DNA of 64,000 nt from Oscheius tipulae (Eukaryota; Nematoda; Chromadorea; Rhabditida; Rhabditidae). Shown here one piece after another: positions 34,001 through 43,950 of the stretch (its first letter is position 1; every line of letters begins with the position of its first letter). Location of the stretch: the NCBI GenBank assembly GCA_037178975.1, contig JASJZH010000003.1:1860001-1924000 (forward strand). Direction: 5' to 3'. The notes below the pieces were generated by a model, which had not been told where the DNA came from, did not search any database, and saw only the letters and a program-made list of their open reading frames with translations. The position numbers and the translations under genes were made by a program.

Positions 34001-34089
34001 CACCTAACGAGATTTTCTAAACCCAGCTTTGGAATTTTTGGCTTTCACTCACCGTTCAGTGACAGAAGAAGAAATATTGACAGCAGCAT
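31012..34089 (-). CDS. Nicotinic-type Cys-loop ligand-gated ion channel subunit (non-alpha)
   Basis: Predicted 515-residue pentameric channel subunit of the plasma membrane. Exons: 34089-34053, 33918-33740, 33700-33591, 33209-33103, 33061-32854, 32687-32593, 32556-32321, 32287-32124, 31459-31161, 31124-31012; all phases agree. Order: signal peptide MLLSIFLLLSL; GYNSLTQPV; NVWLTLKWHDYQLQW; PDIVLFNNADGTYEV; Cys-loop C..DVEYFPFDEQ.C with 13 residues between cysteines; SWTYNRDEI; TM1 RRKTLFYTVILILPTLLL; TM2 from GEKMGLTMNVLLS (glutamate at the -1' position suggests cation selectivity); DDWKFVSMVLDR before TM4. Loop C has no vicinal Cys pair, so it is a non-alpha subunit that would need an alpha partner. 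Initiator tRNA-Met lies in the intron between loop C and TM1. Several introns are 36-39 bases and stop-free. Confidence 0.92.
32724..32795 (-). tRNA. Initiator tRNA-Met (anticodon CAT)
   Basis: This is a complete 72-base cloverleaf on the minus strand. Acceptor AGCAGCG pairs with CGCTGCT and the discriminator base is A. The A1:U72 pair, three G:C pairs at the base of the anticodon stem (CTGGG/CCCAG), loop CCCATAA and T-loop GATCGAAAC are eukaryotic initiator hallmarks. It lies in an intron of the channel subunit gene, on the same strand. Confidence 0.95.
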
Positions 34090-34408
34090 TTTTGCGAAGT
34101 GATCAGTAAAATATACTGTCCTGAGAATTTAAAAAGCGTAATGGAATCAAAGGATAGCCACTGAAATAATGACAAAATCCATCAGCTGTCTCATTATGCC
34201 TCTTTTCCCGTTCTGACCCCACCCCTTCCTAAAGACATCGGAGCCTTAAAAAAGTGTTATTGGAATCAGCGTAAAATGGAACTAGGTTGAGATAATGCAG
34301 AGGGAGGCAACAACTGACTGCCTCTCATGTCACCACCTGGTCCTCGGGAAGAGACCCTGTTGCAAGGGAGAGAGCACACGTTTACACTGATCAGATGCAT
34401 TTTTTTGC

Positions 34409-34513
34409 TCCAACCGAAGAAAACCTTGTAGATAAGCAGAACCAGGGTTGCTCCAATCATTGAGAAACAAAGACAAGAGGCATGAAATTGGTTTCATTGT
34501 TTCGACGAAGCTC
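34409..34513 (-). pseudogene. Inverted partial copy of the four-pass membrane protein gene (exon 2)
   Basis: The minus strand closely repeats exon 2 of the gene at 35478. Shared stretches include TTTCTCAATGATTGGAGCAA and CCCTGGTTCTG, encoding MIGATLVL.IYKVFFGWS. No matching first exon or downstream exons are seen next to it. It is probably a decayed inverted duplicate about 1.1 kb from the parent. Confidence 0.75.
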
Positions 34514-35209
34514 TTTCGATACATACTTGCACAAATCTATTTTAAATTGTTTTCGCGTCTCTGCCTGTCTGTGTCTCTGAAAGTCAACTAGTGTGCACTA
34601 CTTTGTGCGCACTCTAATGCTTGCAAGTTGAGTCAGTTTGGGGATAGCTTCGTTGGAAGAATGTTGCTACTGCAAGGGTGTCATCGAAGAAGAAAGTTTC
34701 TCCCTGTCACTGACGACTCATACTGACAGAGACAATCTCTCGTAGCAGCTTCAAGTCTCCAAGTAGGTGACTGCCTACTGGAGACGCAATCCGACGATGA
34801 TCTCTCACCCACGAATATCTCTTTTTTCAATTTCTCAGTAGTACAAAAGGGAATCTATGCTCATCTAACAGACCATGGCTGTGTAAGAACGATTTTCTTT
34901 CAGGTTCATCCCTTCCAGACGTTTGTGAACGGCTTGGCTGTTTTTTGTTATTCGAATGCCTTTAGTAATACGTTGGTTCAAACTGTTAGAAACACGATAG
35001 TCAGCTGTGAGGACGGGTTTCATAATGTAAGTCTTACCTAAACCCAAAAAACTCGATATTTAGTGTGACGTCTCAAACCTTGGAGCTGAACTACTGCTGA
35101 AATGACTTCAGGATGACGAATTCCACCATCCCGAAGTCTGAAGTCATTCTTTCTCTAAATGTGCCCTAAACACGTTACAATACAAACGCAATAAAATAAA
35201 AAATGAAAA

Positions 35210-35259
35210 AACCTCATTGGATTAGCAGTCCAACGCCTTAACCACTCTGCCACCTGATC
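35210..35259 (-). pseudogene. 5' half of a tRNA-Ser(GCT) gene
   Basis: The minus strand repeats the first ~45 bases of the tRNA-Ser at 24526 (GATCAGGTGGCAGAGTGG, then the intact anticodon arm with loop CTGCTAA), with one change in the D-arm (cAg for cCg). It then runs into a T-rich tract. The variable arm, T-arm and 3' acceptor strand are missing, so no functional tRNA can form. Confidence 0.85.
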
Positions 35260-35477
35260 GAAAAGGCGGGTCGCGTGAAAAATGAAGTCAAATATGAGAG
35301 GTCGAGCTAGAAGAGACAGAAAGACGGAAAATATTTGTGTTTGGGTAATCTTCGATCAGGGCACTTTTTCAGAACCTGTTTCAGAAAAACAGAACATGAC
35401 CCTTACTTTCAAAACTTCCTTGATTCTTTATCAGTTCTCTCTATGGTTCTGTCTCATTTCCCAAAGTCTTACAGATA

Positions 35478-36397
35478 ATGGCCTCTTTCAACGAAAAGGA
35501 CGAGAAATGGAGGCTTCGGTTCCTATGTACAAGGCTTCACTGCTACGTAAGATTAGCCTATCCTGAGTTGATATGTTCCAAAATTTAGGAGGCAACCAAG
35601 AACTATTGTTTCTCAATGATTGGAGCAACCCTGGTTCTGTTTATCTTCAAGGTTTTCTTTGGATGGAGCAGCGACACAACACCTACTGTAAGTCTATCTA
35701 AAGACTAATTCACTATGAGTGAAGAGAAAAACATGGAAGAGACGATCCATTCGGTTTAGCCATTTTCAAAATTGTCAGATCCTGGCATAGTAATCAGCCA
35801 ATTCGAAAAGATACCGTGATCGAGAACTTCCCCCAAACTTCATTTGTCAGGCTTCTCAGTGAACACTATCGTAGACTGACACATGATAAAAGACCCTTAT
35901 GGTCTGGGCACAAATCTCTGAATCTCAAACTCATGTTCAGTTAATAGCCTTCGGTCTTCTCACCCTCCCCTGTCCCTTTCTTCTCATCGCTACCTACAAG
36001 AAGGACTGCCGTTTTATCGTCCCAGCCCTGATCATTTTTGCATCGACAATGCTGGCTACATTTGCCCTCCTCTTTGTCCTGGTCTACTTCTTCATCTTCC
36101 CACAGTCCGAATGGCCAGTAAATGTCTTGGTAAGGGATCAGATTGCTGACTTATAATCTTCCAGAACACAACTATGGTTATGGATCTAAACAATAAGGAG
36201 AATCGGAGCGCTAGCGGTAAGCAAATCCTGATAAGAACAATATTTAAGTTTCAGCCAGACGCTGGGCCTGCTTCAGAATCTTCATCTTTTTGTTACCTGC
36301 CTGGCTACTCTACATTTTCTACCTGAGAATCTCCTTGAAGTGTTACCACTTTCTCAAGGAGAAGGCGGAGTTCGAGAGAACTCAAGAAGCTGTTTAA
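35478..36397 (+). CDS. Small four-pass membrane protein of unknown function
   Basis: Predicted 183 residues from exons 35478-35546, 35589-35687, 35941-36129, 36165-36216, 36255-36397, all in phase. Four hydrophobic segments: about 28-45 (FSMIGATLVLFIFKVFF), 57-75, 83-109 (FIVPALIIFAST...LVYFFIF) and 140-160 (CFRIFIFLLPAWLLYIFYL). A hydrophilic N-terminus (MASFNEKDEKWRLR) precedes CTRLHCYEATKNYC. N-glycosylation sites NTT and NRS lie between TM3 and TM4. The layout loosely recalls the LAPTM/nematode four-pass families, but I would not name it. A partial inverted copy is at 34409. Confidence 0.7.
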
Positions 36398-36514
36398 GTA
36401 TGAGATTGTGTCCTATAACAGTAAATGAAGTACGAGTCGACCACATTTTTCTATTTATTGAATCTGACAACTAAAATCACTGATTGAATATTTTCTGATA
36501 AGATAAGTACATAA

Positions 36515-37470
36515 TTATGAAGATCCATGACTCTTTAAGCTCTTCATCTTCACGGCGATCACAATCGAAGTGTGACTCTCGCCCATCGGTTTCTCAGCGC
36601 AGCTCACAACTGTGGCTTCCTGTGGCATCTGTCTTCCGTATTTCTGAAAAAAAATGGTCAGAATCATAGATACGAAACCGAACCTTCAGATCGTCCTCAA
36701 TCTTCAACGTGTACAGATCCTTGCTGATTCGATTGTCTCTAAACAGAGCTTCCAGAGCATGGATGTAGATTGTGTGATTCTCATTCTGAAGGGCCTTGGC
36801 CCGGACCGGCAACCATTCCTGGATCATTTTCATGTCGGCGGCTGACTCGGTGTAGTAGCGCCAATTGACAGCGTGGTGGTTGTGAGTGACGAAATGGACG
36901 GGAATGCCAGATTTGCTTTGTTGATAAGCTGTCTGACTGAAGGAGGAACGGTAAGTGAGCCAGATCTGTCGGCCGTTTTCGGCTTCCTAAAGCAGTAAAG
37001 TAGAATTCGAAAAGTAAAGAATTATCTACTAGGAATTGCTCTCGGCTTGAACCATGCCAGTTATAAAAAATTTTTACTCACCCATCCCTTCCTATTGACA
37101 GCAATGTTCGTGTATCTTCTCATTGACAGATCCCTGGCCGCTTCCGCACTTTCTCTGTTCCTGCTAGCGTTGAGCAGTTTTCCAAAGCTCGGAACCTCGA
37201 AAATGTTGGCAGTAGACCAGGAGATTGGAGCGAGAGCCTTGAAATCCGTCACGTACTGATGGGACAAAAGTCCTCGAGAGGCACAGTAGGCCTTGGCTTC
37301 CATTACAGCCGGCTCGGACATGTAACCATTGAACTGGATGAACTCATAGCGGCCAGTGAAGGAGCTAAAAGATTGTACTACTTGGGATAGGGATAGGTAG
37401 CAAACCTGACAGGTAGTCCAAGAATTGGGCAGACGAGAAGGGAGAAGAGAATGAGGGAAGAGAGGACCAT
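36515..37470 (-). CDS. Secreted protein of unknown family
   Basis: Predicted 259 residues from exons 37470-37406, 37364-37082, 36986-36684, 36643-36515, in phase. A clear signal peptide (MVLSSLILFSLLVCPILGLP) leads to a soluble mixed domain with FTGRYEFIQFNG, NRKGW, VHFVTHNHHAVNWRYYTES, NENHTIYIHALEALF and a C-terminal strand-rich part (EATVVSCAEKP...TSIVIAVKM). One N-glycosylation site (NHT). No catalytic motif is recognised. Real-gene status rests on phase continuity and the signal peptide. Confidence 0.7.
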
Positions 37471-38548
37471 CTTGTAGAAGGAATGAGTGGTGAATGACTG
37501 ACTTCTGGCGGCTGGCACACACAGAGAAGCTCAGCTTTTGAGTAGAATTGAAAGCGACGCTGACGTGTTGGTCTCATGAGTCAAGCGGTGGTTCTCCTAC
37601 TAGAGACGTGCACTTTTGGAGCCAGATATGTTTCGTTCCGTTCTTATGATAGTAGGTAGAGCTATCTACAACTTAACATATGTTACACGGTTCGAAGTTC
37701 AGTGACCAGAAAAGCCACATTGAATTTTTAGGTTTCGGATAGATAAGAATAGTGAGGTTCGATGCAAGACCGCCAGAATACCTGGCACAGTCTATGTAAG
37801 CTGCCTCGCCCACCAGGATTACCAAGTTTGTTAGTGGAAAGCTGGTAAGTAAGGCAGACCCTGCTTCAGCCTGCCGTTGATCACTAGGTAGTCACTGCAA
37901 ATGCTGGTTTCAAAGTTCGAGGCTTACGATAAGAGATCTACATTTCTATAAGAAGGGTCAAAAGACATGAAAGTGTCGATGACTGAAAGCCTAGAAGTTT
38001 CCGGAACAACACATGTGACGTTTGACATTATGACAAGTTCTATTTCCAAAATATGTACAGTTTTATTGTCGGTGCCTACCAGTGTTTACCCAATGTACAG
38101 TTTTCACTATGTTCCGGATCAAACTCAGGGAGTCCTTCCAAGCTAGCCTAAAAATAACTTTTTTTGACAAAAAGGCCTAGACCTACAGCATGTCCTCCAG
38201 CAAGAGGAGAAACATAGACAGTATTGGTGACGTGAATGGCTCTGCGAGGCTCGGAGCCATGAATCAATTGAAGGACGACGAAATGCCAGGGAAACATTGC
38301 CGAGTTCATTTTTTACAGCTCCAAGAAGAAAGATTGAAGAAAAGAGCGAGAGTACAAATTAGATCTTCGACGCCACAAACAAGTCTGCTGGCCTTAAGGC
38401 TGTTTGTGTGGTCGCGTTGACCTCCCGAGACCGAAGATTTTGCATGGTAACATCTGCCAAAACGTGCATAGAAAGACAAGGAAGCAAATTTTAGTGAAAG
38501 AAACTTACAGGAGGTACTTGACATATAGCGAAAAACGTGATTGCCGTG
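37471..38548. other. Intergenic, no gene recognised
   Basis: A + strand ORF at 38190-38420 (starting MSSSKRRNIDSIG, with ERLKKRARVQ) follows a fair acceptor (cctacag) but has no recognised homology or downstream exon. Nothing else is supported. Confidence 0.3.
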
Positions 38549-38632
38549 CCGTCGATAGCTCAGTTGGTAGAGCGGAGGACTGTAGCCAGTTCAGATATCC
38601 TTAGGTCGCTGGTTCGAATCCGGCTCGACGGA
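38549..38632 (+). tRNA. tRNA-Tyr (anticodon GTA) with intron
   Basis: This is an 84-base gene. Acceptor CCGTCGA pairs with TCGACGG and the discriminator base is A. The D-arm has AGCTCAGTTGGTAGAGC. Anticodon stem GAGGA/TCCTT carries GTA, and an intron of about 11 bases (CCAGTTCAGAT) lies right after the base 3' of the anticodon, the canonical position for tRNA-Tyr. The T-arm has CTGGTTCGAATCCGG. The mature form is 73 bases. Confidence 0.93.
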
Positions 38633-39259
38633 ATGCTTTTTGCTTACCTTTTGTACATGAAAAAGTTTTGACCGAAAATGTTCATCTTTTACCAACATCG
38701 AAAAGTTGTTTTTTGATGCTTATGAGTTTTGTGCAAAAGAAGGAAATAAATCTTTTCGATCTATGAAGGAAGTATCATGGTGACTTTCACAAAAGTTGTA
38801 ACTTCTGACCCTCAAAAGTCAGATTACAAAAAACTTTTCGGCTTTCTTCAGTTCTGCATTCTGATAGAGCCTAACAAGATACCGTCTAGAAATCCAAGCG
38901 ATCTTCAAAAGTCACGGAAATGTGAAGGCTAGAAGGCGCGCATTAGGCGACAAAAATTGACCAGACAGGGAAAAATTCAGAAAACAAAGAACAGTCAAGA
39001 CCTGTGAACTGGGAGCCGTCTACTGCCAGGACATCAGTGATCAGCTGACCCATCTGGTCAGTGCTTTCAAGAACGCTCCAAAGACCAAGAAATGTCATGA
39101 GTTCTATACTTTTAGTTAAAATATAATGCATTTTTGGGGTCCACTGTAAAATTGATCTCCGGATATTGGATTGAACACTGCTTCGTCGAGAGACGTCGTC
39201 TGAATGAGAATCTTTCAAATTTTAGATCACTTTATCTGTACATAAGATCTTCCTGTACT
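38633..39259. other. Intergenic, no gene recognised
   Basis: A minus-strand ORF (38943-39218) lies just downstream of the receptor at 39260 but shows no transmembrane segment or motif continuing that gene. No RNA was recognised. Confidence 0.35.
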
Positions 39260-40490
39260 TTACATAACTCTTCTGACAGGTGAACTATTCGAGCAGGATG
39301 CAAGACTCCAAGCATACTGCCGATAGGGCTTCACAAACACGAGGAGCAGTACAGAGTTGACCACGTTGTAGACATTGAACGACATGATGCATAAGTTGTA
39401 GACGAAATCTAGAGAAGTTCCGTATTCTCGCACCTTTTCGTAAAAAATGGCCGAGAAGGCTATCAAGCCAATTGGCATTATCACGAGGACTATTGGTAGC
39501 GCAGTCTGAGTGTTTTCTGTGGTATCATTTTCTGATAACTTACCTGTATCATCAGAACTGTAGTAATACTGCTTTGAAGCCTTTGGTGCTCTTTTGACTG
39601 TGCAGATTTAAAAATCTCCCTATGGGTAAAATAGTTGGAAAGTGCTATAGAGACTGAGCACATGGTGATGGCACAAAAGAACCAAATGTCTGAAAAGGAT
39701 ATCATTATTTCACAAAAAGAAGCATACAGAAAAGTTTAACAAGGTCGTGGCTAATTAAGAAAATGAACACGTTGTCTGTGTTGTCAATCTCGAGAATTAA
39801 ACTAACTGATCCACTAATGGATTGCAGATATATAAGGTAGCTCTGAAGAATGACCGGTAACAAGAGAAGCTGTACCTCTCGAGACACTTGAGCCATTTGA
39901 AACAACACCGAGACGGAGATCCATAAGCCTAATGTTATGACGGTAGTAAGAGTGATAAAACTGAAAAGCAGCTCTTATACAAGCAATCTGTGGTTCTTTT
40001 CATTGACCTGATAGCATTTAGGACTTTAGTCAAACAATGGACAGTGCACAAGTTCAGTTGCCGCTCACCCTATTCCTGTAGCCAGCTTGAGAACAAAATC
40101 AAGCTTATAAGCAATTGCGAGTCTGAACGTGCTGGCTTCCGCTACGCACGATAGAGCTACACCAAAGGTCACTGAATATGTTACTACCTGAAATGACTGA
40201 AGCATAAAGTGTAAGTCAAAAAATACCGATAAGTAAGCTCCGAATTCATCGAAATTGCTAAAAACACCGCGAACTTTTATCACGAAATATGGATAGTAAA
40301 ATGCAGGTTGCCAACCCCAAGACATTGAAAGCATGGCCAAACTGTCCGCCACAGTAGTCTTGATGAAGACCCATTTCATACGATTTAGTATTTTAGGCGA
40401 TTTGGTAGCTATGATGTAGACAAGAATAATTGATAGAATTTCTGGGAGTAGCGGAAAAGAGATACAGAACAAGCGGAAATAGTCAATCAT
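39260..40490 (-). CDS. Serpentine chemoreceptor, Str superfamily (Srh-like)
   Basis: Predicted 335-residue 7TM receptor of the sensory cilium type. Exons: 40490-40227, 40187-40069, 39960-39728, 39689-39544, 39505-39260, in phase. TM1 ends IIATKSPKILNRMKWVF, the typical kTPk.m...kw context; a LQSSITTVLMIQ segment precedes TM6; TM7 ends LLVFVKPYRQY, the PYR signature of the superfamily. This is a different family from Rec1-Rec9. The donor at 39728 (T|gtatgc, 38-base intron) was chosen because the apparent alternative implies a 24-base intron. Confidence 0.8.
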
Positions 40491-40768
40491 CTAGATGGAA
40501 GATTGTAGTTCCAAGCAGCTGATTCCGTTTCAATCGGTTTGATGGATTCACCTGTTCCACTTCTTCTGATGTGAGAAAAATACGAATTTTCTACTGTTTG
40601 CACCTATAGGAAGCAAAAGTGAGCCACGGAAAAGAGCCCCTAGAGTCTCAAAAAAAAATTCGCTTTTTCCTTTCCGGTCAATTTGAACTGATTTGATTTG
40701 ACCTGTTCTCTCTCTCTCTCTCTATGCCTCTTTACGGTCGGTAGTTTTGCTTCTCCTAGGTCCCTGAA

Positions 40769-40977
40769 GTGCATCTGTTTTTTGGCCTAAAGAGTGCGAT
40801 TGTTACATGCATAGTCGATAGATTTACGCCTACATGTTTCAAAAAAGACCCCTTTAAGACCCTACCTGTCCATATTAGGAGATTGCTCTATAAAAGAGAC
40901 CGACTTTTTAATGAGACTACACCACATCTTGGTGATGGTTACATAAGAGTCAGACATAAGTTGACTAAAGCTGTGTA
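40769..40977 (+). mobile_element. Non-LTR retrotransposon coding remnant (left of transposon)
   Basis: The + frame reads FKTLPVHIRRLLYKRDRLF, then DGYIRVRHKLTKAV. This matches the linker before the reverse transcriptase in RTE/CR1-type elements (P..I+.L...RdrLf....Y...R..l.ka). It is cut by the maT element at its TA target (40976-40977). I could not recognise its continuation right of the insertion. Confidence 0.5.
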
Positions 40978-42261
40978 CAGGGTGCCCCAAAATTACGGTA
41001 ACCAGTAAAATGCGGCGCCAAACCGTCAAAATTGCAAAACTGGAAACCAGACCATATAGGTTTTATTCTCCATAAAAAACTAAACAAAATAACATCTTAA
41101 GATTCGAAAGTATCTCCATCAGCAGCGACACAGGCTCGGAGACGTTTCGGGAAGGCCTCGACGGTGGCGCGCAAGTAGTCCTCATCGAGCTCGTCCCAAG
41201 CTTTTTCCAACGATTTTTTCAACGATTCGACATCACGATGGGGTTTTGAGCAAGCCTTCGATTCGAGAATACTCCAAACCGAGTAGTCCATTGGATTGAG
41301 GTCTGGAGATGAAGGAGGCCACTGGTTGAAGTCAATGAAGTCGGGGAAGTTCTGCTTGCACCAAGATTGGACGGCATTATGCTTGTGAGCCGGTGCACCA
41401 TCCTGTTGAAAGCACCAGGGACGCTTTTTGAAGTGCTTCTTGGCCCATGGCATGATTTCGGTCTTCAATATGGCGAGATAGTTGTTTCCATTGAACTTGA
41501 TTCCTTGGGGAACGAAGATAAGTGGTGTCTTTCCATCAGAAGTTATGCCAGCGAAGACCATGACACTTTTTGGATATCCAGTCCGTCGAACCGCTACATT
41601 TGGCTGTGAAGTAGCATAAACCCGATCGTTTTGCTTATTCAGCGACTGTTCGACGGTGAATATCTTTTCATCCGTGAAGAGGATCGACTTGTGGCCTCCA
41701 CCTTTGAAACGAAGCAGCAGTTTCTTCGAGCGCTCCTTTCTCTTCGTCTTACTGGCTTCGGACAAGAACTGACGTTTTCCTTGTTTGTATCCCTTCATCT
41801 TGAGGTGTTTCTTGATGATTCTAGCCATAGAGCCTTTGGAAATGGCTAGGTCCTTGCCCATTTTGCGGATAGAACGCGCCGGGTTCCGATGGATCCGATC
41901 GCGTACCTTCTTAATGTTGGCCTTGGTGGTCACACAAATGGGTCTTCCTCGTCCGGGACGGTCTTTTCCACTTCCCAGCTCCTTGAATCGCGAAATGGTA
42001 GTAGACACGAGCTTCTTGGACACCTTGAGACGACGAGAGATGTTGATCGCCTGAACGCCTTGTTGGTGAAGAGCAAGAATTGTTTGGCGGTGGATGGAAG
42101 CTTTGACCATTCTGAAAATGATACCATATTCGGTTTGAAACAACAGAAAACATGGTAAATAAAAGGAGGAACACAATAAAAACAAAGAAAAAAACAGCCC
42201 CTTTACAAAAAGCCGCATATCGGCGCGATCCGCGCGGTTACCGTAATTTTGGGGCACCCTG
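40978..42261 (-). mobile_element. maT-type Tc1/mariner transposon, complete
   Basis: This is a 1284-base element. The terminal inverted repeats are perfect over at least 26 bases (40978-41003 and 42236-42261, beginning CAGGGTGCCCC) and are flanked on both sides by the TA target duplication. It contains one uninterrupted transposase ORF (41097-42110). The intact ORF and terminal repeats suggest recent arrival. Confidence 0.95.
41097..42110 (-). CDS. maT/mariner-like transposase (DD37D type)
   Basis: Predicted 337-residue cut-and-paste transposase. N-terminal paired-like helix-turn-helix region (IHRQTILALHQQG, then ISRRLKVSKKLVSTTISRF) with a GRPICVTT linker of GRPR type. Catalytic residues: D in FTDEKIF, D in QQDGAPAH and D in SPDLNPMDYSVW. 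The spacing between the second and third is 37 residues, the maT class, versus DD34D/E in classic mariner and Tc1. The frame stays open upstream to 42380, beyond the right inverted repeat; I chose the ATG at 42110 because it starts the conserved domain and lies inside the element. Confidence 0.93.
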   Translation of the reverse strand: MVKASIHRQTILALHQQGVQAINISRRLKVSKKLVSTTISRFKELGSGKDRPGRGRPICVTTKANIKKVRDRIHRNPARSIRKMGKDLAISKGSMARIIKKHLKMKGYKQGKRQFLSEASKTKRKERSKKLLLRFKGGGHKSILFTDEKIFTVEQSLNKQNDRVYATSQPNVAVRRTGYPKSVMVFAGITSDGKTPLIFVPQGIKFNGNNYLAILKTEIMPWAKKHFKKRPWCFQQDGAPAHKHNAVQSWCKQNFPDFIDFNQWPPSSPDLNPMDYSVWSILESKACSKPHRDVESLKKSLEKAWDELDEDYLRATVEAFPKRLRACVAADGDTFES

Positions 42262-42562
42262 TACTTTCTGTGAAGCACACCGATAGTAGATGAGATATCG
42301 AGCTTACGAAACCACTGATACATTTTGTCGTAAACAAGACAAAGGATATGTTTAAAAAAGCGAAAAGACTTATTTACCAACCCAATATATCAAAGTGCTG
42401 AAATATAAAAGTTTCAGCTACCATCCAAATCAATATAGCTCTCTAACAAAGGAAACAATAACCGTATTTTTAACACAAACTATTTCAATGTTTCGTCAAT
42501 ATAGTGCCAAATAAAAAGAGCTGCAATCTGAAGTTCCGACCAGAAAGCTACCCTCGTCCACG

Positions 42563-42870
42563 GCAGGATGGCTGCTACCAAAGAGAACCCACTTTCTACG
42601 ACAAGCATAGACGAATCTTTCTTCTCTATCTGTCGCTTTGTCTCTGTCGCCCCTTATCTCTCTGTTTCTCTATCTATCTGTCCCTGTGTCTTACGACCTC
42701 TCTGTCTCTCCATATATCAGTCTCCGACCTTCTAGAGAAAGCTGGTATCTGCAAACCGCAACGTCGGCGTACCCAAATTCTGCTACTCCTTCTTCAAGCA
42801 CGAGGTTCAGCTCGAGAAGGTCCGTCCTCTGGGCTTCTTCCTCAAGAACAACATCGTCCTGGGCGTCTGA
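42563..42870 (+). other. Possible orphan coding exons, unrecognised
   Basis: Around 42720-42868 a frame reading KLVSANRNVGVPKFC, then SFFKHEVQLEKV, then LGFFLKNNIVLGV ends at a TGA and looks protein-like. It follows a (GTCTCT)-rich intron-like tract with acceptor ttctag. Upstream, 42515-42605 also looks coding in one frame, but I could not join the two in phase. It may be a gene fragment. No family recognised. Confidence 0.3.
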
Positions 42871-43716
42871 GTCCAAGATCTACGACCTGGGTTGGGAGAT
42901 TCTATTTCCGTACTGCAAACATTACTAAGCGTTTTACTCCATCAACAAAAGAAGAAGTAATTTTTGCTACAATTGATGCTTATCGTAGTACAAAACATAC
43001 AAGCTCCTTTTTCACTTCAGGCTGTATAGGTGCCGTTTCAGTGGTTACAGTACCAGGAATAAAGTTTCATTCTACGTTTTGCTTTGTGACATTCATTTTT
43101 GAAAACTAATAAGCTCACCACAGCGCTTGCATGAGTCTCCTCCTGGTTATGATCTTGTTTTGAAATAAAAGTGTGATTTTATCCAAGCATTGAAACTTTA
43201 TATTTCACCATAAGAAGTGCATCGTTATAATGAGCAGTCTTTGTGTATCAAATACAACTGAAACAAAAAAAGAAAGTACTGTTTTTCTTAAATACCAATT
43301 TCGGTTGATCTAATAAATAAAAGTTTTTTTGATTATTTTCGATTTTAGAAGAGCTCGCTACTGTACGATTGATATTCCTCTTCTGGGTATGAAGAATATT
43401 TGAAGCAGAACTTTTTGACCCAGTCATACTAGAAGTTTGTCACTAAAAGCAAATAGTATTTGTAAGAAGCAAAAACCTGAAAATCAGACATACTTGAAAA
43501 AACAAAAAAAACGAGCAGAAATACCGAGTACCTTTCTCCCGTCCAAACACGAAATTGTATTAGTTTCCGCTCCATTTTCAGGAAGAAGAAGTGAAGTTTT
43601 CGCTTAGCGAGACTGAATAAAGGTTGAGAACAGTTTCAAGACAACAGCTATAAAGAAAGCTCTTTCAGAGAAGTTTAGTTGATTTTCGAAACCAGTAAAG
43701 CCAAAATAGTGTTACT

Positions 43717-43950
43717 TGCATGTATCGATGGATGTGAATAGAGAAGGCGAAATTGTGTTTCCTTGGAGTACACCTCTTTGCATACTAACTTCCACTTGTT
43801 TGCCGCATAGGTCTTAGTTGTGTTGTAAACGCGGATCATCTTCGCCGACACACCTTGTCGATTGAGGTCATTCCAAAGGGCTCCATACTCAATTGAGTCG
43901 AAAGCTTTAGAGTAGTCGATGCGATGTAGAGCGGAAAGTTGTACTCAACG
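43717..43950 (-). mobile_element. Non-LTR reverse transcriptase remnant, frameshifted
   Basis: The minus strand encodes IDYSKAFDSIEYGALW, then NRQGVSAKMIRVYN, which is RT motif A of LINE-type elements (YsKAFDs). In another frame just downstream it reads MQRGVLQGNTISPSLF, the conserved GV.QG..lSP.LF block. The frame change between them and the lack of flanking motifs show a decayed fragment. Confidence 0.8.

Noticed and set aside
39690-39727. A 24-base intron in the Srh-like receptor
   Set aside because: An alternative donor (T|gtatgc) gives a 38-base intron, in the usual range here, and keeps the frame.
42111-42380. Transposase start at 42380
   Set aside because: The extra 90 codons run through the inverted repeat into flanking DNA and show no domain. 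The conserved helix-turn-helix begins at the ATG at 42110.
42638-42928. + strand ORF rich in Leu/Ser near 42.6 kb
   Set aside because: It is the translation of a GTCTCT low-complexity tract, interpreted as intron.
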